NCBI GenBank assembly: GCA_010015655.1 | Contig: ML976674.1 | Span: forward strand, 827,028-891,027 | DNA from: Bimuria novae-zelandiae CBS 107.79 | Lineage: Eukaryota; Ascomycota; Dothideomycetes; Pleosporales; Didymosphaeriaceae | Length of the DNA: 64,000 nt | Direction: 5' to 3' | Part shown: in pieces, positions 8,270 through 21,710 of the stretch | How positions within the stretch are numbered: position 1 is the stretch's first letter | How the letters are laid out: each line of letters begins with the position of its first letter | Position numbers and translations under genes: made by a program | The notes under the pieces: model-generated | The model's database searches: none | Told to the model about the DNA's origin: nothing | What the model saw: only the letters and a program-made list of their open reading frames with translations

Positions 8270-11200
8270 CTACAAAGCCCACTCCTCCTTGTCATCCATC
8301 GCCGAAATAAATGGCTCATCAATAAGCTTCACCGCAAGCTCACTACACAGCACACTGTCCCACATTAGCAACTACCCTCACCCAGCAGACTTCAGACTTA
8401 CCAGGACGACCCCACCAGCGCATCCAACTCCCTAATCGCCTTCTCTCTCTTCGCCCCCGTACTCGTCCCCCTGCTAACCTCCATCTGCAACTCCCCAATG
8501 CGCTTCCCCTTCGCCATACCCGCCAGCTCCACCACCTTCTTCGCTAGACAATCGCTGTGAAACGCGTGCTGGCACGGAAACACAAAGAACTGCCTCGCCA
8601 GCAGCGGCAGCCCGCATATGTAGCACCGCTCCCCAGGCTCTACAATTGCGTACCGCTGCTCCAGCGCCTTGATATCCGTCTTAATATGCGCAGCGGTTTC
8701 TTCCGAGTCGTCCATTTCCTGCTTCAGCGCGTCGATCTTGCGCGAGTAGTCCTCAAGCGCGGCGCAGATCTCGTCTTTGAAGTCGTCAATGACGACAAAG
8801 TCGGGGAAGAAAGGAATCAGATCTTCTATCCTCAGCAGGTCGACGCGGCGGAGGAACTCGATTGCCGTTTTGATGCCCGAAGACTGAGAGATTACTTTCC
8901 TGGCTATCGCGAGCCAGAGTTTCTTTCGCAGTGCGGGCTCGGTGTTGGAGCGGTCGGCGACGTTGCTGGCGAGGTCGATCTCATCGTATTTGAGCGCGAG
9001 GTCGACGGCTTGCGCGTATTGGCTCATGGAGCTGTAGATGTGGACGCAGGATTGGACGCGGTTGTGCTGGATGCATAATCGTAGTGCGAAATCGGCGTCG
9101 TAGTTTTGCTCGTGGGCCATGGATTGGCCTTCTAGATAGGCGAGAAGCGCCGATTCATCGGTCGAGGAATGTGAAGCGTAAATGGAGATTAGAGTGTTGT
9201 GGATTGCTGCATCAGTAGATTGGTGCTGGTTAATCTCGAAGAGGAGGTAGCGCACTGCTTGGTTCTGGGATATAGGGACCTTGGTGATGTTGTTGTAGTT
9301 GAGGAAAGCGGGAATGAGCTTCTGGGCGTCAAAATTGGTCTGTCGCATCATAATTTCCACAAGGTCGACTGGCACTTGTGCCATTAGGACGCTGCTGTAC
9401 TTGTAGAAGACTTCAGGATCAGTCTGCTTCTTCAGGACGTCGAGAGTTTCGCGCCAGCGCTCCCTTTGTACCCAGTAGGCGAGTACGTAGTTGTAGTCGT
9501 TGACTACTGTCGCGAAGTACAGCAGCTCTTCTTCTCGTCCATGACTGCTGATGATCTCGTAAACAGTCTTACGGTCCAAGTCGGACTTGTACTTTGAGAC
9601 AAACTCTTGGTACTCCTTCCTTATTACAGACAGCTGATCTTGCGTCTCAGCAGTGTTCATGCTTTCGGATAGCTCCGCCTTCGTGGTGATGGTGTCGTCC
9701 AACGTGTTCAGTTTCGCCATGTAAAGCTCTGTCAGCCACGTGGCTACCATAATCCGTTGCATAGCTGACGACTTCTTCAAGATTGACAGTTTGGTGAGCA
9801 GATACTTGCGCAATGCATCTTGCTCGCCCTTGTCGATGAAGGCAAGGGCAACCTGCTCGAAGGGCTTCGTGCTTCGACCGTAGACAGCGGCAGCTTCCGC
9901 ATACTGTCCTTTGCCAACCAAGTAATCCCCGGAAGCTGTTGCCACGGCATCTTTCTCTGCTGCAGTTTTCGCATATCGCGATGCTACTTCGAATTGCTGT
10001 GCTTTCAACATGATCTTCCACACATCTCTGCTTTCGTCCGTAATGACAACCTCGAAGATCTCCTGATTTGTGAAAAGCCAGTATGTATTCTTCTTGATAT
10101 CCGCAACCAAAGCAACCGCGGTCTGTCCAGGCTCCAGCACAACTTGGTCAAGCACGATGGTGTCGTCCAAACGATTTGTCACCACTATTCTTCCGTCAAT
10201 CAACTGCAATATGTGCCATTGGCTAAGAATCATAGAGGTCACTGAGTCCTGAGTCCGCCTGTTCCGCCCACTAGCGGTCTGTGATGGCGGGATCTGCGAT
10301 CGAGGCAGCATCTTCGACTCCCCGAGAACCCTGCCGCCTAGCTCAGAGGTGTCTGAAGATAGGAATAGCTTTCCGTGCAGGACACCCTGCGAGGTAAGCC
10401 AGCCAAACGTTCTCTCCACATTGGTATGCTCTGAGGAAGGGGTCTCTTCAATCTCGGGAGAGACGGCAAGCAGCGAGGTAGCAGTAGATGCGACGTTTGC
10501 GATCTCGTGCACGGTGGCGGATTCAGTCTCAAACAGCTTGGAGAAGATGGAACCGCTGCCCTCGTGCCCAGCCCGTCCCACCTTCCCTGCGAAGTGCAGA
10601 AAAGTAGAAGGCGTTGCGATGATTACTCGTCGCAAGTCGCTCCTTCCTGGTACAATGTCGGTCCACAGTCCAGTTATAGGCCCATCGTTTGTCTTGTATA
10701 CACCCTTCAAATATCGCTCTTCCCGACGGTAGAACTCAGACGACGGCTCGATGTACACTTCATATACATTCCCGTCGGACGCGCCCACCAAAATTTCTCG
10801 CGTCGAGGCGGTCGGCTGCGAGGGATTCCATGCTATGCTCTCGATCGCGACGCCTTTTAATCTGGACAGAGCCTTGGGTGTCCGTGATTGGGTGTGCAGG
10901 TAGAAGTTCTCGGCGAGGGTGGTTGTGATGATGAGGTGGGACGCAGACGGGTCGAGGAACAAGCGCTTGATGACGCCCACTTCGGACGTTTTCTTTGGCA
11001 AGTCGATATCTGTGCATATCTATGAGTAATCTAGGGTACGTATTTCCTTGCGTAGCGCACCGTCAATGTCGGCAGGACTGTCCAGGTCAATCCGCAGAAT
11101 GCGCCCCGTCGATAGCGCGAGGATGAGGACGTTGTTGGCGACAGCAGCGGCTGTGAAGTCGGACGCAACAGTGAACTGCAGCGAGACACGCTCAATATTG

Positions 11201-11280
11201 AACATGGGCAGCGCCGCATCGCCGTCCTGGTAGCTACTCGTGCCGGGCGCCGCGTACCCGCCTGATAGATCGTACGCCAT
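8270..11280 (-). CDS. VPS18: Vps18/Pep3, HOPS/CORVET tethering subunit
   Basis: This is a core subunit shared by the HOPS and CORVET complexes, which tether endosomes and vacuoles before fusion. The N-terminal beta-propeller region (LRKEI, DLPKKTSEVGVIKRLFLDP, IESIAWNP) is typical of the Pep3/Vps18 family. A central alpha-solenoid with clathrin-heavy-chain-like repeats (VVNDYNYVLAYWVQRERW) follows. A C-terminal RING begins CYICGLPLLARQFFVFPCQH with AFHSDC. The last RING pair CVLC is encoded by a third exon and is followed by IDEPFIS and EEWAL. My model is exons 11280-11040, 11009-8402 and 8354-8270, about 977 residues, a normal fungal length. The 47-nt second intron (8355-8401) is conventional. 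The first (11010-11039) would be only 30 nt, yet skipping it is required because it contains an in-frame TAG. Start and product are secure. Confidence 0.95.
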
Positions 11281-11751
11281 GCCAGGCTATTCGTGCGGTG
11301 GGCGATTATCTGCGCAGTTTGTCCATAGTGTCCTGTGTGGTTTGCAGCTTCAACGGTCTTTGCAAGGCTTTGCACTCCCTGGCGTAACTGCGGAGCTTCG
11401 AGTTGCGGAGGAGCAGTGACGAAGCTCGGTAGGGAGATGGCTCGGCGATGACTCGGCTGTCGGCGATTGCGAGATAAGCCACATCAGCTCCATTATTATT
11501 AGTAGCCTATGCTGATGTCTCCGCCTCACCCTGAGCTGATGTCTCCGTCTCACACCCTGAACAATTCTGAGAAGAATCCAGCATCCTAGGCAGCAGCCTC
11601 TCGATGGTATTTCCCTCCCAAACGATCAAAAGCCAGGCGTACGCATTCAAAGTGTCCGCTGCGGCGTACGGTCCCAAGCCTTCCCTAGGTACAACAACCG
11701 AACTAGCAGCGCCAACTACAACCTTCAGCTTCCACGAAAGCCGAGATAACT
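11281..11751. promoter_or_regulatory. Divergent promoter region between VPS18 and the F-box-like gene
   Basis: These 471 bases separate two head-to-head genes, VPS18 on minus and the F-box-like gene on plus, and must hold both promoters. No specific binding site was identified. A short near-duplicate (AGCTGATGTCTCCG) occurs twice around 11509 and 11532. Confidence 0.5.
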
Positions 11752-12591
11752 ATGCCTTTCGACTTCTTGAAGCTCCCAACAGATATACGTCTCTGTGTAT
11801 ACGACTTCGTTCCTATCCAGACCACTCACACTCGCATTCTCGGCCGTCCTGACGGCTATGAACCGCCACCAATACCGCCTCGAGAGGATATCCTCGATCT
11901 TGCGGGAGCCTTGTTGGCGCAGCGGATTCCGGTGACGAATCTCCTGATAGATGACTTCATAAGCGTCAAGCTCGTCACGAAATCCCTACCCTGCGCCATT
12001 TTGCTCACGTGCCGGGAAGTCTACGACGAAGCGCTTCCCATTATCAGGCAGAAGCAGGCAAGACTGTTAGCCAATACATCTCCGCCTAGACTCTTCATCA
12101 CGGTCCATCGTAAATTCCCGAGCGACCTGCGCGTTTTGGTCGCCGACGAAGTTCGAAAAACTTTGAGTTTCATCATCCGTACTTTGTCTAAGAAGCTGAT
12201 CACCGGTGACGGCCACACCTCCGTCTTGCAGCACAATCTTTGCGACTCAGATGTCGAAACACTCCATTGGTTTGCTGCAAATTGCGCAAAGCTGAGAGAC
12301 CGACGTGCCACACCGGACGAACCCAAGTTCATTGATGTGTCCCTTGACGTCAAGGCATATCCTGGAGAATCCTGGAAAATATCAGTGAGAGTGGCCCGTG
12401 CGCTTGAGGTTGGGTCCTATATGCATCGCGTTCGCATGAATGTAGTGGATGGCTGTGGAGGGAGTAAGAATTGGACTGATCAGGAAATAACTTCGAGATG
12501 GCGGTTCCTGGGACGGCCTGTGACCGCTGAGCTCATACATATCGAAGATGAGGAGTGGGAAAAGCTCTGGTCGGTAGGAGAGCAGCTCTAA
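11752..12591 (+). CDS. F-box-like / 2EXR-type fungal protein
   Basis: A 279-residue single-exon protein. The opening FDFLKLPTDIRLCVYDFV and, after a spacer, PCAILLTCREVYDEALPI reproduce the two-part pattern seen in fungal F-box-like proteins: an LPxEIRxxIYxxV helix followed by LLLTCRxIYxEA. These families are expanded in ascomycetes and are thought to recruit proteins to SCF-type ubiquitin ligases, but most members are uncharacterised. The rest (about 110-279) has no motif I recognise. A Trp-rich tail ends EEWEKLWSVGEQL. It is transcribed away from VPS18 across a 471-bp shared promoter. The start at 11752 is the first ATG and places the F-box helix at residue 5, normal for the family. Confidence 0.75.
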   Translation: MPFDFLKLPTDIRLCVYDFVPIQTTHTRILGRPDGYEPPPIPPREDILDLAGALLAQRIPVTNLLIDDFISVKLVTKSLPCAILLTCREVYDEALPIIRQKQARLLANTSPPRLFITVHRKFPSDLRVLVADEVRKTLSFIIRTLSKKLITGDGHTSVLQHNLCDSDVETLHWFAANCAKLRDRRATPDEPKFIDVSLDVKAYPGESWKISVRVARALEVGSYMHRVRMNVVDGCGGSKNWTDQEITSRWRFLGRPVTAELIHIEDEEWEKLWSVGEQL

Positions 12592-13051
12592 GAGGCCTTC
12601 AGGTTGATATGCATGGCCAACGAGTCAAGCGAAAGAATTGCTGCATATCTTGGGGCGCCGGCGCCCACTTGTAATTCGAATCAAGCCTTCTTCTCCACAT
12701 CATCAAAAAGTTGTAAGGAAAGTGGAGTTGTGGACACAGCAGGCATAGTCAAATGTTGGGAAATGAACGCGACAAGGTCTCGCTGCACATCCAGAGCACG
12801 ACAGGACTAATCGCGCTACTACCTGTCAATAGTCATGATCCGAGCTTTGATCTTGGGTCAGTGAAATCGTTGCTTCGGAAACTCAAGGCACGTGCTAAAG
12901 CGCTGTTCACGGGTTCACGGGTTCACGGTGGCCTGTCCATAACCGCTTCAGGCTTTACAGTCTCTAGAACTCAATCACGACCACCCGGCAGTCAATCGAC
13001 CCTTCATTCAAACACCAACACCACACCAAACGCTGCCAGGTCACGCGAACG
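12592..13051. other. Intergenic, no gene seen
   Basis: 3' flank of the F-box-like gene and 5' flank of the BTB pseudogene. Contains a short duplication of CGGGTTCACGG at about 12908-12927. No supported coding sequence. Confidence 0.45.
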
Positions 13052-14181
13052 ATGAGCGCCTTCGAACCCTTTGCATACACCCAGCCGGTCTTTTTGTACG
13101 CCACAGTCTAGTCGATTGCAAGCTCACATGCTGACACATCCCCAGGAACCTTGGCTTTGACACCGTAACCGTTGTTGTCGGATCAGAGAAGACATCCTTC
13201 TGTGTCCACAAAGACCTGCTCACCTAACACTCAGAATACTTCAGCGTAGCTTTCCGCCACGCATACCGCGAGAGCGCCGACAATACCATCCACCTCTCAA
13301 CCGTCCAACCAACCACCTTCAAGATCTTCTTACAATGGTTATACACCCAATGCATTCGTCCCACCAACTTCAGCCAGCCAGCCGCCGCAAAGAACAGCGA
13401 CGCTTCCACTGCAGCCTTAGACTCTGCACAACCTCCCCTACGCGGCATGCCCTCCCCATCGAGCCCCTTCATGACCGTCTGGCGTTCGACCCCCGAAGGC
13501 CTTCATCTCGGAGACCTAAGCTTCACGGTTAAATCCCACCTCCTCGACCTCTACATTTTCGCAGACGCCCACTCGACGCGCCACCTCCGCAACGACGTCA
13601 TGAGCGCAGTCGCGTACCTCGACTACATCCGCGAGACGTGGCCCGGTTTCCGCCTCACGGCTAAAGCTTACACTAACCTTCCTGAGAACTCTACGTGGTG
13701 CAAGTACTTGGTTAAGATGTGCGCTTTGTATTGGAATCCTGATGATGATGACGGGGAGGAACGTGAGCTTGCTGACGAGCTGCCTGGGGGGTTTTTGATA
13801 GAGGTCCTGGCGATTAATACCCGGCGCGCGAATTTTTTGGAGAATTCAGGCGAAATGGAGGCGTTAAGGGCGTGCGGGGTGGATAATGTGTTTCCGCTGG
13901 AGGATCTGTGCACTTTTCACGAGCATGGGACGCGCGAAGAGGTAGAGAAGTGCAAGGAAGAGGGGCTGAGGACGAATGTGTTTGTGCAGAATTTGCTGGC
14001 TGCTTGTGTTAAGAGCGCGGAGAGCGAGCAGGCGGATGAGACAGAGGTGGTTGATGAGGGTGGGGATGAGGGGGATGAGGGGAGTGAGGGGAGTGAGACT
14101 ATTGTTGGGTCTGAGTCGCGTGGCTCTAATACCGCTGCGTCTGATAAGCATATGCCCGCTACGGATGTGCTTACTGGGTGA
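13052..14181 (+). pseudogene. BTB/POZ-domain protein with a premature TAA at codon 42
   Basis: Exon 1 (13052-13095) joins exon 2 (13146-14181) across a 50-nt intron (GTACGC...CCCCAG), giving MSAFEPFAYTQPVFLNLGFD then TVVVGSEKTSFCVHKDLLT. This is the start of a fungal BTB fold, and SEYFSVAFRHAYRES followed by FKIFLQWLYTQ continues it. Between DLLT and HSEYF the frame has TAA (13225-13227), where BTB relatives have a Gln-like position. CAA to TAA is a C-to-T change at CpA, the dinucleotide that RIP attacks. No other stop occurs through to 14181, so the break looks recent. Without it the protein would have 359 residues, with an acidic, low-complexity C-terminus (DEGGDEGDEGSEGSE). Fungal BTB proteins often serve as Cul3 adaptors. 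Translation could restart at 13447 but would lack the BTB fold. Confidence 0.75.
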
Positions 14182-14440
14182 GTTGTCAGAGGTGAGTTAG
14201 CTCCAGGGGCATACAGCCAGTATACTGACGCGAGGAAGGGAGATGCCTTCGTGTAGACGGCGTAGATGTACTATCCTTTAGTGGAATTAAGCGGGAAATA
14301 GGCTGACGATCTGTTTTGAATGAATTCAGCGGGTCGTGGATGGTTATCGGCAATGAAGAATTGGGTTAAGACTACATGGACTCATACTAGACTAAGTCTT
14401 CCTAGGGTGCAGTACCGAGAGTCCAACCCGCGGAGGTATC

Positions 14441-16633
<2,193 letters not shown>

Positions 16634-16871
16634 GGTTTAGCCCGGAGGGAGGGATCGTGAGTAACTGAGAAGGTTGCTGCGGGGGTTCGCTCAACAAACA
16701 ATGTACAACGCGTTCGGAAAAACCGCGAATGCAAAATCTCAGTTCAAAGCAGGAAACTAGTCTATTCCATCAGTGAGAAACGTCGTTAGAGGTCATGGTC
16801 ACATTCGTTCCGGGTGTGATCCCTCGGGCTCCAGCATTTGGAGTTTACCGAGGTTCACCCTGAAGCGACCC

Positions 16872-17306
16872 TGTTAAGATCCCAAAGGGGTAGCTGGTCC
16901 CTAAGGGGCTAAGGTTAGTTCTCGGGCAGGAATACTGTAGTAGGACGGGAGAGGGTCGTAGTGATAGCTTGCGCTTGTCACTAGGGCGTTAGTATCGAAG
17001 GTGGGTATAGCATAATTAAATTAACAAGGTTGCTTATTCAGATCCAAACGATAGATTAATAAACAGGTTAAACACGATAATAGAAGACTATCCTCGTGTC
17101 CCTATATACATGACTCGTCCCACGAATCCCAGGTGTCCCAAGAATCCCAAAGTCCCATATGCCAAGATACTTCTGGGACGCCCGATACTTCTGGGACGCG
17201 TGACATGGTCACGTGATCTGTGGCTGAGTCAGGAACCTTGGCTGGTCGCACGAATAAGTGGCCATGCCCCGCCTCGCGTCATGTTGGGTCTCAACGGATC
17301 CTAACA
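16872..17306 (+). mobile_element. Solo LTR, 435 bp, GACCC target duplication
   Basis: The element begins TGTTAAGATCCC and ends GATCCTAACA, flanked by GACCC at 16867-16871 and 17307-17311. It has no internal region, so it is a solo LTR left by LTR-LTR recombination. It is the cleanest copy of the family also seen at 1678 and 54217, with little RIP damage despite lying inside a heavily mutated transposon. It therefore arrived after most of the RIP there, or escaped it because short repeats are poor RIP targets. Confidence 0.93.
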
Positions 17307-17462
17307 GACCCCTCCGGCGAAACGACCCACCCACCAAGATAAGGCCTTAACTTTATTACGCGATAACTCCACTAATATAACCCTAATTAAGACTATAATA
17401 GTAGTAATTAAATTACTAAAATTAAAAAAAATTTAACTGTAGAAAGATTATAAGAGATTATA

Positions 17463-19324
17463 ACGTACATGCATAGCGAGTGGCCGGGCATAGCGAGTGG
17501 CCGAAAATGCCAAGACCCTATCAAAATCTACACTCTACACAATAGTACAGAACGCACACAAATAGTAATAAGAAATTGTAGTAGGCTAATCTACTCAGAA
17601 TCTACTTCTACTTCTTTTTTACACGTGTGCGAATTATGCCCAGCCTCGCCGCAGCGTCTATAGCGCTATTAAGTTAATTCGCCTCTATTAGCGCGCACCC
17701 TCTTCTTTACTTTCTTTTTATTACTACGCGCTGTAAAGTCCTTTAGGGTAGCTAGTTACTAGCTATTAGTAGTTATAAGGACCTCTTCCTGCTATAGTTG
17801 CTTTCTCTTATGCGATTTACGTCGTGTAGTAGCCTTATTAGTAGCTTAAAGCTCAGCGTTACACTTTATTATTAATACTAGAGAATGCGCTATTAGCTTA
17901 GCACCTTTTATAAGCTTTTTAACTGCCTTAACTATACTTATTAGGGAGCTATCTAGGTGCCTCTAAATCCTCTCCTTCACTAGCGTCGATTGTAACCCTA
18001 ATTCTAGGGTGTTGCTAGGCGTCTGCGACTGCCACGTACTATCGCGTATAGTAGAAGGCGAAGGCGTACGCAGACGAACGTTAAGCTTTAATATTACTAC
18101 TTTTAGGTTAAGGGGAATAAGGCTAGCGCCTTAAAAGCCTCTTTAAATATTACTTTAAGTTATTATAGCCTTAAAAGTAGCAATAAAATAAGGTAGGAAC
18201 TTAATTTTAGTAATATACGTAATATAGTTGCGTATTAGATCCTCGGCTTGGCGCCTATATGCCTTCTTTAACGGCGAGAAACACCCCACATCTAGTGGCT
18301 GTAGGAGGTGCGACGAATGTAGAGGCATATAGAGAGTAATAATCTTCCTATCCTTACAGTATTGCTAGAATTTAAGCGAGTTATAGCTCTCGTGGCTATT
18401 AATAATAAGTAACTAATAGCTACTAATAGTACGCTCTTTTATATGCGCGTTAAAGTGCTTTAGCCACTATAGACTAAGCTTGTTATTTGTCTAGCCATTC
18501 TTAGAGACTGCGAGAACCTAGTCGCGAGGTAGATCCTTCTCTTAGTACTAGGCAGAGAGGTGGTGCTTGCCCTAAAAGATAAGGAAGGGTAGGATCGCCC
18601 ACCCTATCGCGTTAATACTATAAATAGCTATTATTTACTTTTAATTACCCTACTATACGCTCTTTAGCTTGTCTTAACGCTTAGAGCTTATAACAACTAC
18701 TCCTATTAATATTATGCCTATTATAAAGCTAGTCTCGTTAAAGTTATAGGTATCTTTATCTAGGATACTATACTTGGCTTTAGTATTCTTTACAAGCTGG
18801 AACCAGCCCTGTACAACCTTAGGATCCTTACAGAGGGCTCTCTTATAGTCGTACTTTTAATTAAACTTAACTTAGAGCTCTAGCTGGCGCTTAATAAAGT
18901 AGTAAGGCTACCTTTAACTAACTAGCTCGTTGTAGCGTGTAGCTAGTAAAGAATTAGCTATATCTTTTATAGTAGCAAGCTAGGGCGGAAACCCTCGCGT
19001 ATCTAAATTAAGTATATACTATATAATTACCTGCTCCTCTTTTATAGTAAGTCTTATTAAGTTAGGTGCGCAGTCGCGTTAAAAAGTAGTTTTAGCGCGT
19101 CTTTATTATAGTATTCTTTTAGTAACGCTATAGACTACTATAACGCGTAAAATTAAAAGTAGCGTATCTCCTTCGATAGCTTAAAGTGCAAGCTATAATT
19201 TGGCCTCTTTTAATTTAGGTAGTTTATTACGTTGTTGAGACATCGCGTTGTAGTAAAACGTTTTGATGGGGTCTTGGCATTTTCGGCCACTCGCTATGCC
19301 CGGCCACTCGCTATGCATGTACGT
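17463..19324 (-). mobile_element. pogo/Fot1-type DNA transposon, 1862 bp, Molly-like
   Basis: Perfect long TIRs (ACGTACATGCATAGCGAG... running through GGCCGAAAATGCCAAGACCC) are flanked by TA at 17461-17462 and 19325-19326. The interval is exactly 1862 bp. On the minus strand, starting MSQQRNKLPKLKEAKLQLAL near 19240, a pogo transposase can be followed through TAG/TAA stops. Landmarks are a CENP-B/psq-like HTH, GWFQLVKNT, YNFNETSFIIG (first catalytic Asp block, DET in relatives, here NET by G-to-A), NSHESYNSLKFQQYCKD (here N for the second catalytic Asp) and LQPLDVGCFSPLKKAYR. It is inactive through RIP. From memory, its length and type match Molly of Parastagonospora nodorum; this needs an alignment. 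It is inserted in the pogo element at 16848-21225. Confidence 0.92.
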
Positions 19325-21227
19325 TAGTTAGAGCTATATAATACTTAAATAAAGACACTAGGACGTGTTAACTATACGTGCTACCTGCTATAAATATTAA
19401 TAAACTTTTTATTTATAATAAGAGTAAGAGCTTCTACTCTATATTTAAAAACTTACTAAGTAAGGCCTTCTACCTATATAAGCTATAATTAGAAATTTTA
19501 TCTTATAAATCGCGAAGAGAGAGCTTAAAGTAAACTAAGTTAATTACTTTGTTTAGTAATATCCTAATAAGCTTATCTTAAAATAAATAATAAAAATTAA
19601 TAATAGTTACTATAAGGCTAATTTAAGAAAGAAGTATAGCCTCCACTTTAACCTTTTCCATAAGAAAATTAGTTAATATCACGTTAAGACGCGTTATATC
19701 TATAATATAAATAAGAAAGGCTATATGCTTAGTATTATAAGTTACTTAAAGAGAATCTTTAGCAAGGCCTTATATAAAGATAAAAAGAGGAAAGATATTA
19801 TCTAAAATAGCTTATAAAAGTAGATAACGCTACTAGCCTATACCTAAGCTAATAGGTTTTATCTTAAGCTTACTTTTATCTATTAGTTAGCCTTAAAATT
19901 AATATAGGACTTGTAACTATAAGTCCTTAATTATAAAACTTATTAAATTTAAATTTCCTTATTACTCTCTAGTTAGATAAATAATAATATTAGCCTTACG
20001 TAGCTTAAATAAGTATTTAATTATAGTATAAAGGTATAGACTTAATCTTCCTGTTAATTACTTATCTTAGATAGTTATAGATTTTATTAAGTACTATAAT
20101 TAGAATAAGATCCTTCTTACTCTATACTTTCCTTATTTAAACTATACGCTATAGCTACTTAATATAGCTTACTTAAATAAGATCTTAGCTTTTATAAAGA
20201 AAAGCTAAGGCCTTAGCTTAATAAGTAAGAGGGATTTTTCGTCCTTTTCTACCAAGTCTAGCAGGCCTCTTTTAAGGAAATAATAATTTTAAAGGCCTTT
20301 AAAGCTATAGGTTTTTTACCCTTTGATTTTAAAATTATAGTATAAAAATTTAATACTGGCTTAAGCATTTTAAGTAATAGTAAATTCTTAGTCTTTAGTA
20401 CTTAAAACTAGTGGAAGACTAGAGGCCTATTATATTAAATAATTAAAAATTAAAGTAATAAATAAGCTTAAAAGATAAGCTAGGCCTTTTACTAAATTTT
20501 AACTTAAAAGACCCTCCTTAAGTATAAGGTTAAGGGCCTATATAAGGCTCTAATTAATAAGAAAACGCGTAGAAAGTAAGGTAAGCTTTTTTTTTACTTA
20601 AAGAGCCTAAAGAGTACTATAGTAGAGCTATATTTTAGTCTTTAAGAAAGGTAAAAGAGGCACGTAATTGCTAGCAGCTCTAAAAGCGTAAAAAGGAGTA
20701 AGTATAATACTAAAAAGCTAAGGTAAACAAGCTTCGTAAGGAGGCAAGGTAGGAAAAGGCAAGAGAGAAGGAGATAAGGCGTTAGGTAAGGGCTATAGCT
20801 AGGCTAGTAAGGGAGAAGCAGGAGGCTAAAAAGGCTACTAAATAGATCTTTAAAGTAGCTACTCGTAGGACTATAAAATAACTCTAATAAGCTTTTAAAA
20901 CGTCTTAAAAGGATAAAAAGCGTAGCCTTAAAGCTTTCACTAAAGCTATTTAAAAAAACGAGAGTTATTATAAGGCCTATAAGTAGTAAAAGCCTTAAAG
21001 TGCTATTATAAGCACACTAGCTCTTAAGTTATAATATAGTTATAATATTACTCCTTTTATATAATATTAATAGTTCTATATATTAATTAAAGCCTCTAAA
21101 TATTACTATTAAAAAATACTGCGATAATAGCTGTTATGTAAGGCTCTACAACTTTAAGTTATGAAACTGCTTTAGTGTTCAGGTGGGTCGCTTCACCGGG
21201 GAGGTCGCTTCGAGGTGAACCTCGGTA

Positions 21228-21710
21228 TTGGGCGAAGTGTCGCCCGACACATGGACCGAAGAAACGAAGCGCGTTGCTGCATCTGTGCACACTAAGTGGC
21301 TAGCATCGGCAAAATCGCTAACATTGGACGTCTTTTTAGCTGGCAGTGGAACCTTGGTTCTTACTTTAGCACCTTAGGCTTTTCTAAGAGCGATCTATAC
21401 GCCTTCATATATGAAGGGGCGGCGGCACGGTACTGGCACGACATGTGTAGATATTTCGTACTATGAAATTGAAATCCATGCTAACGCATGCTCAGGTACA
21501 TGGTCGCATGGGAGGAGTTTATCACTCGAATTATGAAGGGCTTGAAACAGAACAGGGAGTTGATAAACAATGCCGTGGATGAGTCTCAAAAGGGTGTGCA
21601 CGTCATGTATCCCAAACTTGTCTGGGTTGCTCAGAAAAAGGAGGCTTGACAGAAGAGGTCTTGCCTATACCACAGTTCAGAGAGTCCTCAATCATTCCCG
21701 CGCCGTACAT
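21228..21710. other. Intergenic, no gene seen
   Basis: Normal-composition sequence between the transposon and the 3' end of the hydrolase gene. Short frames at 21570 and elsewhere have no support. Confidence 0.45.

Larger units (their letters stand above)
16848..21225 (+). mobile_element. RIP-mutated pogo/Fot1-type transposon carrying two nested insertions
   Basis: Terminal inverted repeats start CCGAGGTTCACC on the left (from 16848) and end GGTGAACCTCGG on the right (to 21225), with TA on both sides (16846-16847 and 21226-21227). After subtracting a solo LTR plus its duplication (440 bp) and a pogo element plus TA (1864 bp), about 2074 bp remain, normal for this family. The plus-strand transposase is shredded by stops. 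It can still be aligned with the less damaged transposase at 57253: the start region at about 17370-17460, then 19340-21000, ending with a Lys/Arg/Glu-rich coiled tail. The first insertion splits the left TIR itself, between 16871 and 17307. Confidence 0.85.

Noticed and set aside
8557..9078. A 173-residue plus-strand frame opposite VPS18
   Set aside because: Antisense shadow of the Vps18 solenoid coding sequence.
13447..14181. A stand-alone 244-residue gene starting at an internal ATG
   Set aside because: The upstream frame continues the BTB fold in phase, so this is the downstream part of the broken BTB gene; an internal start is possible but would lack the defining domain.
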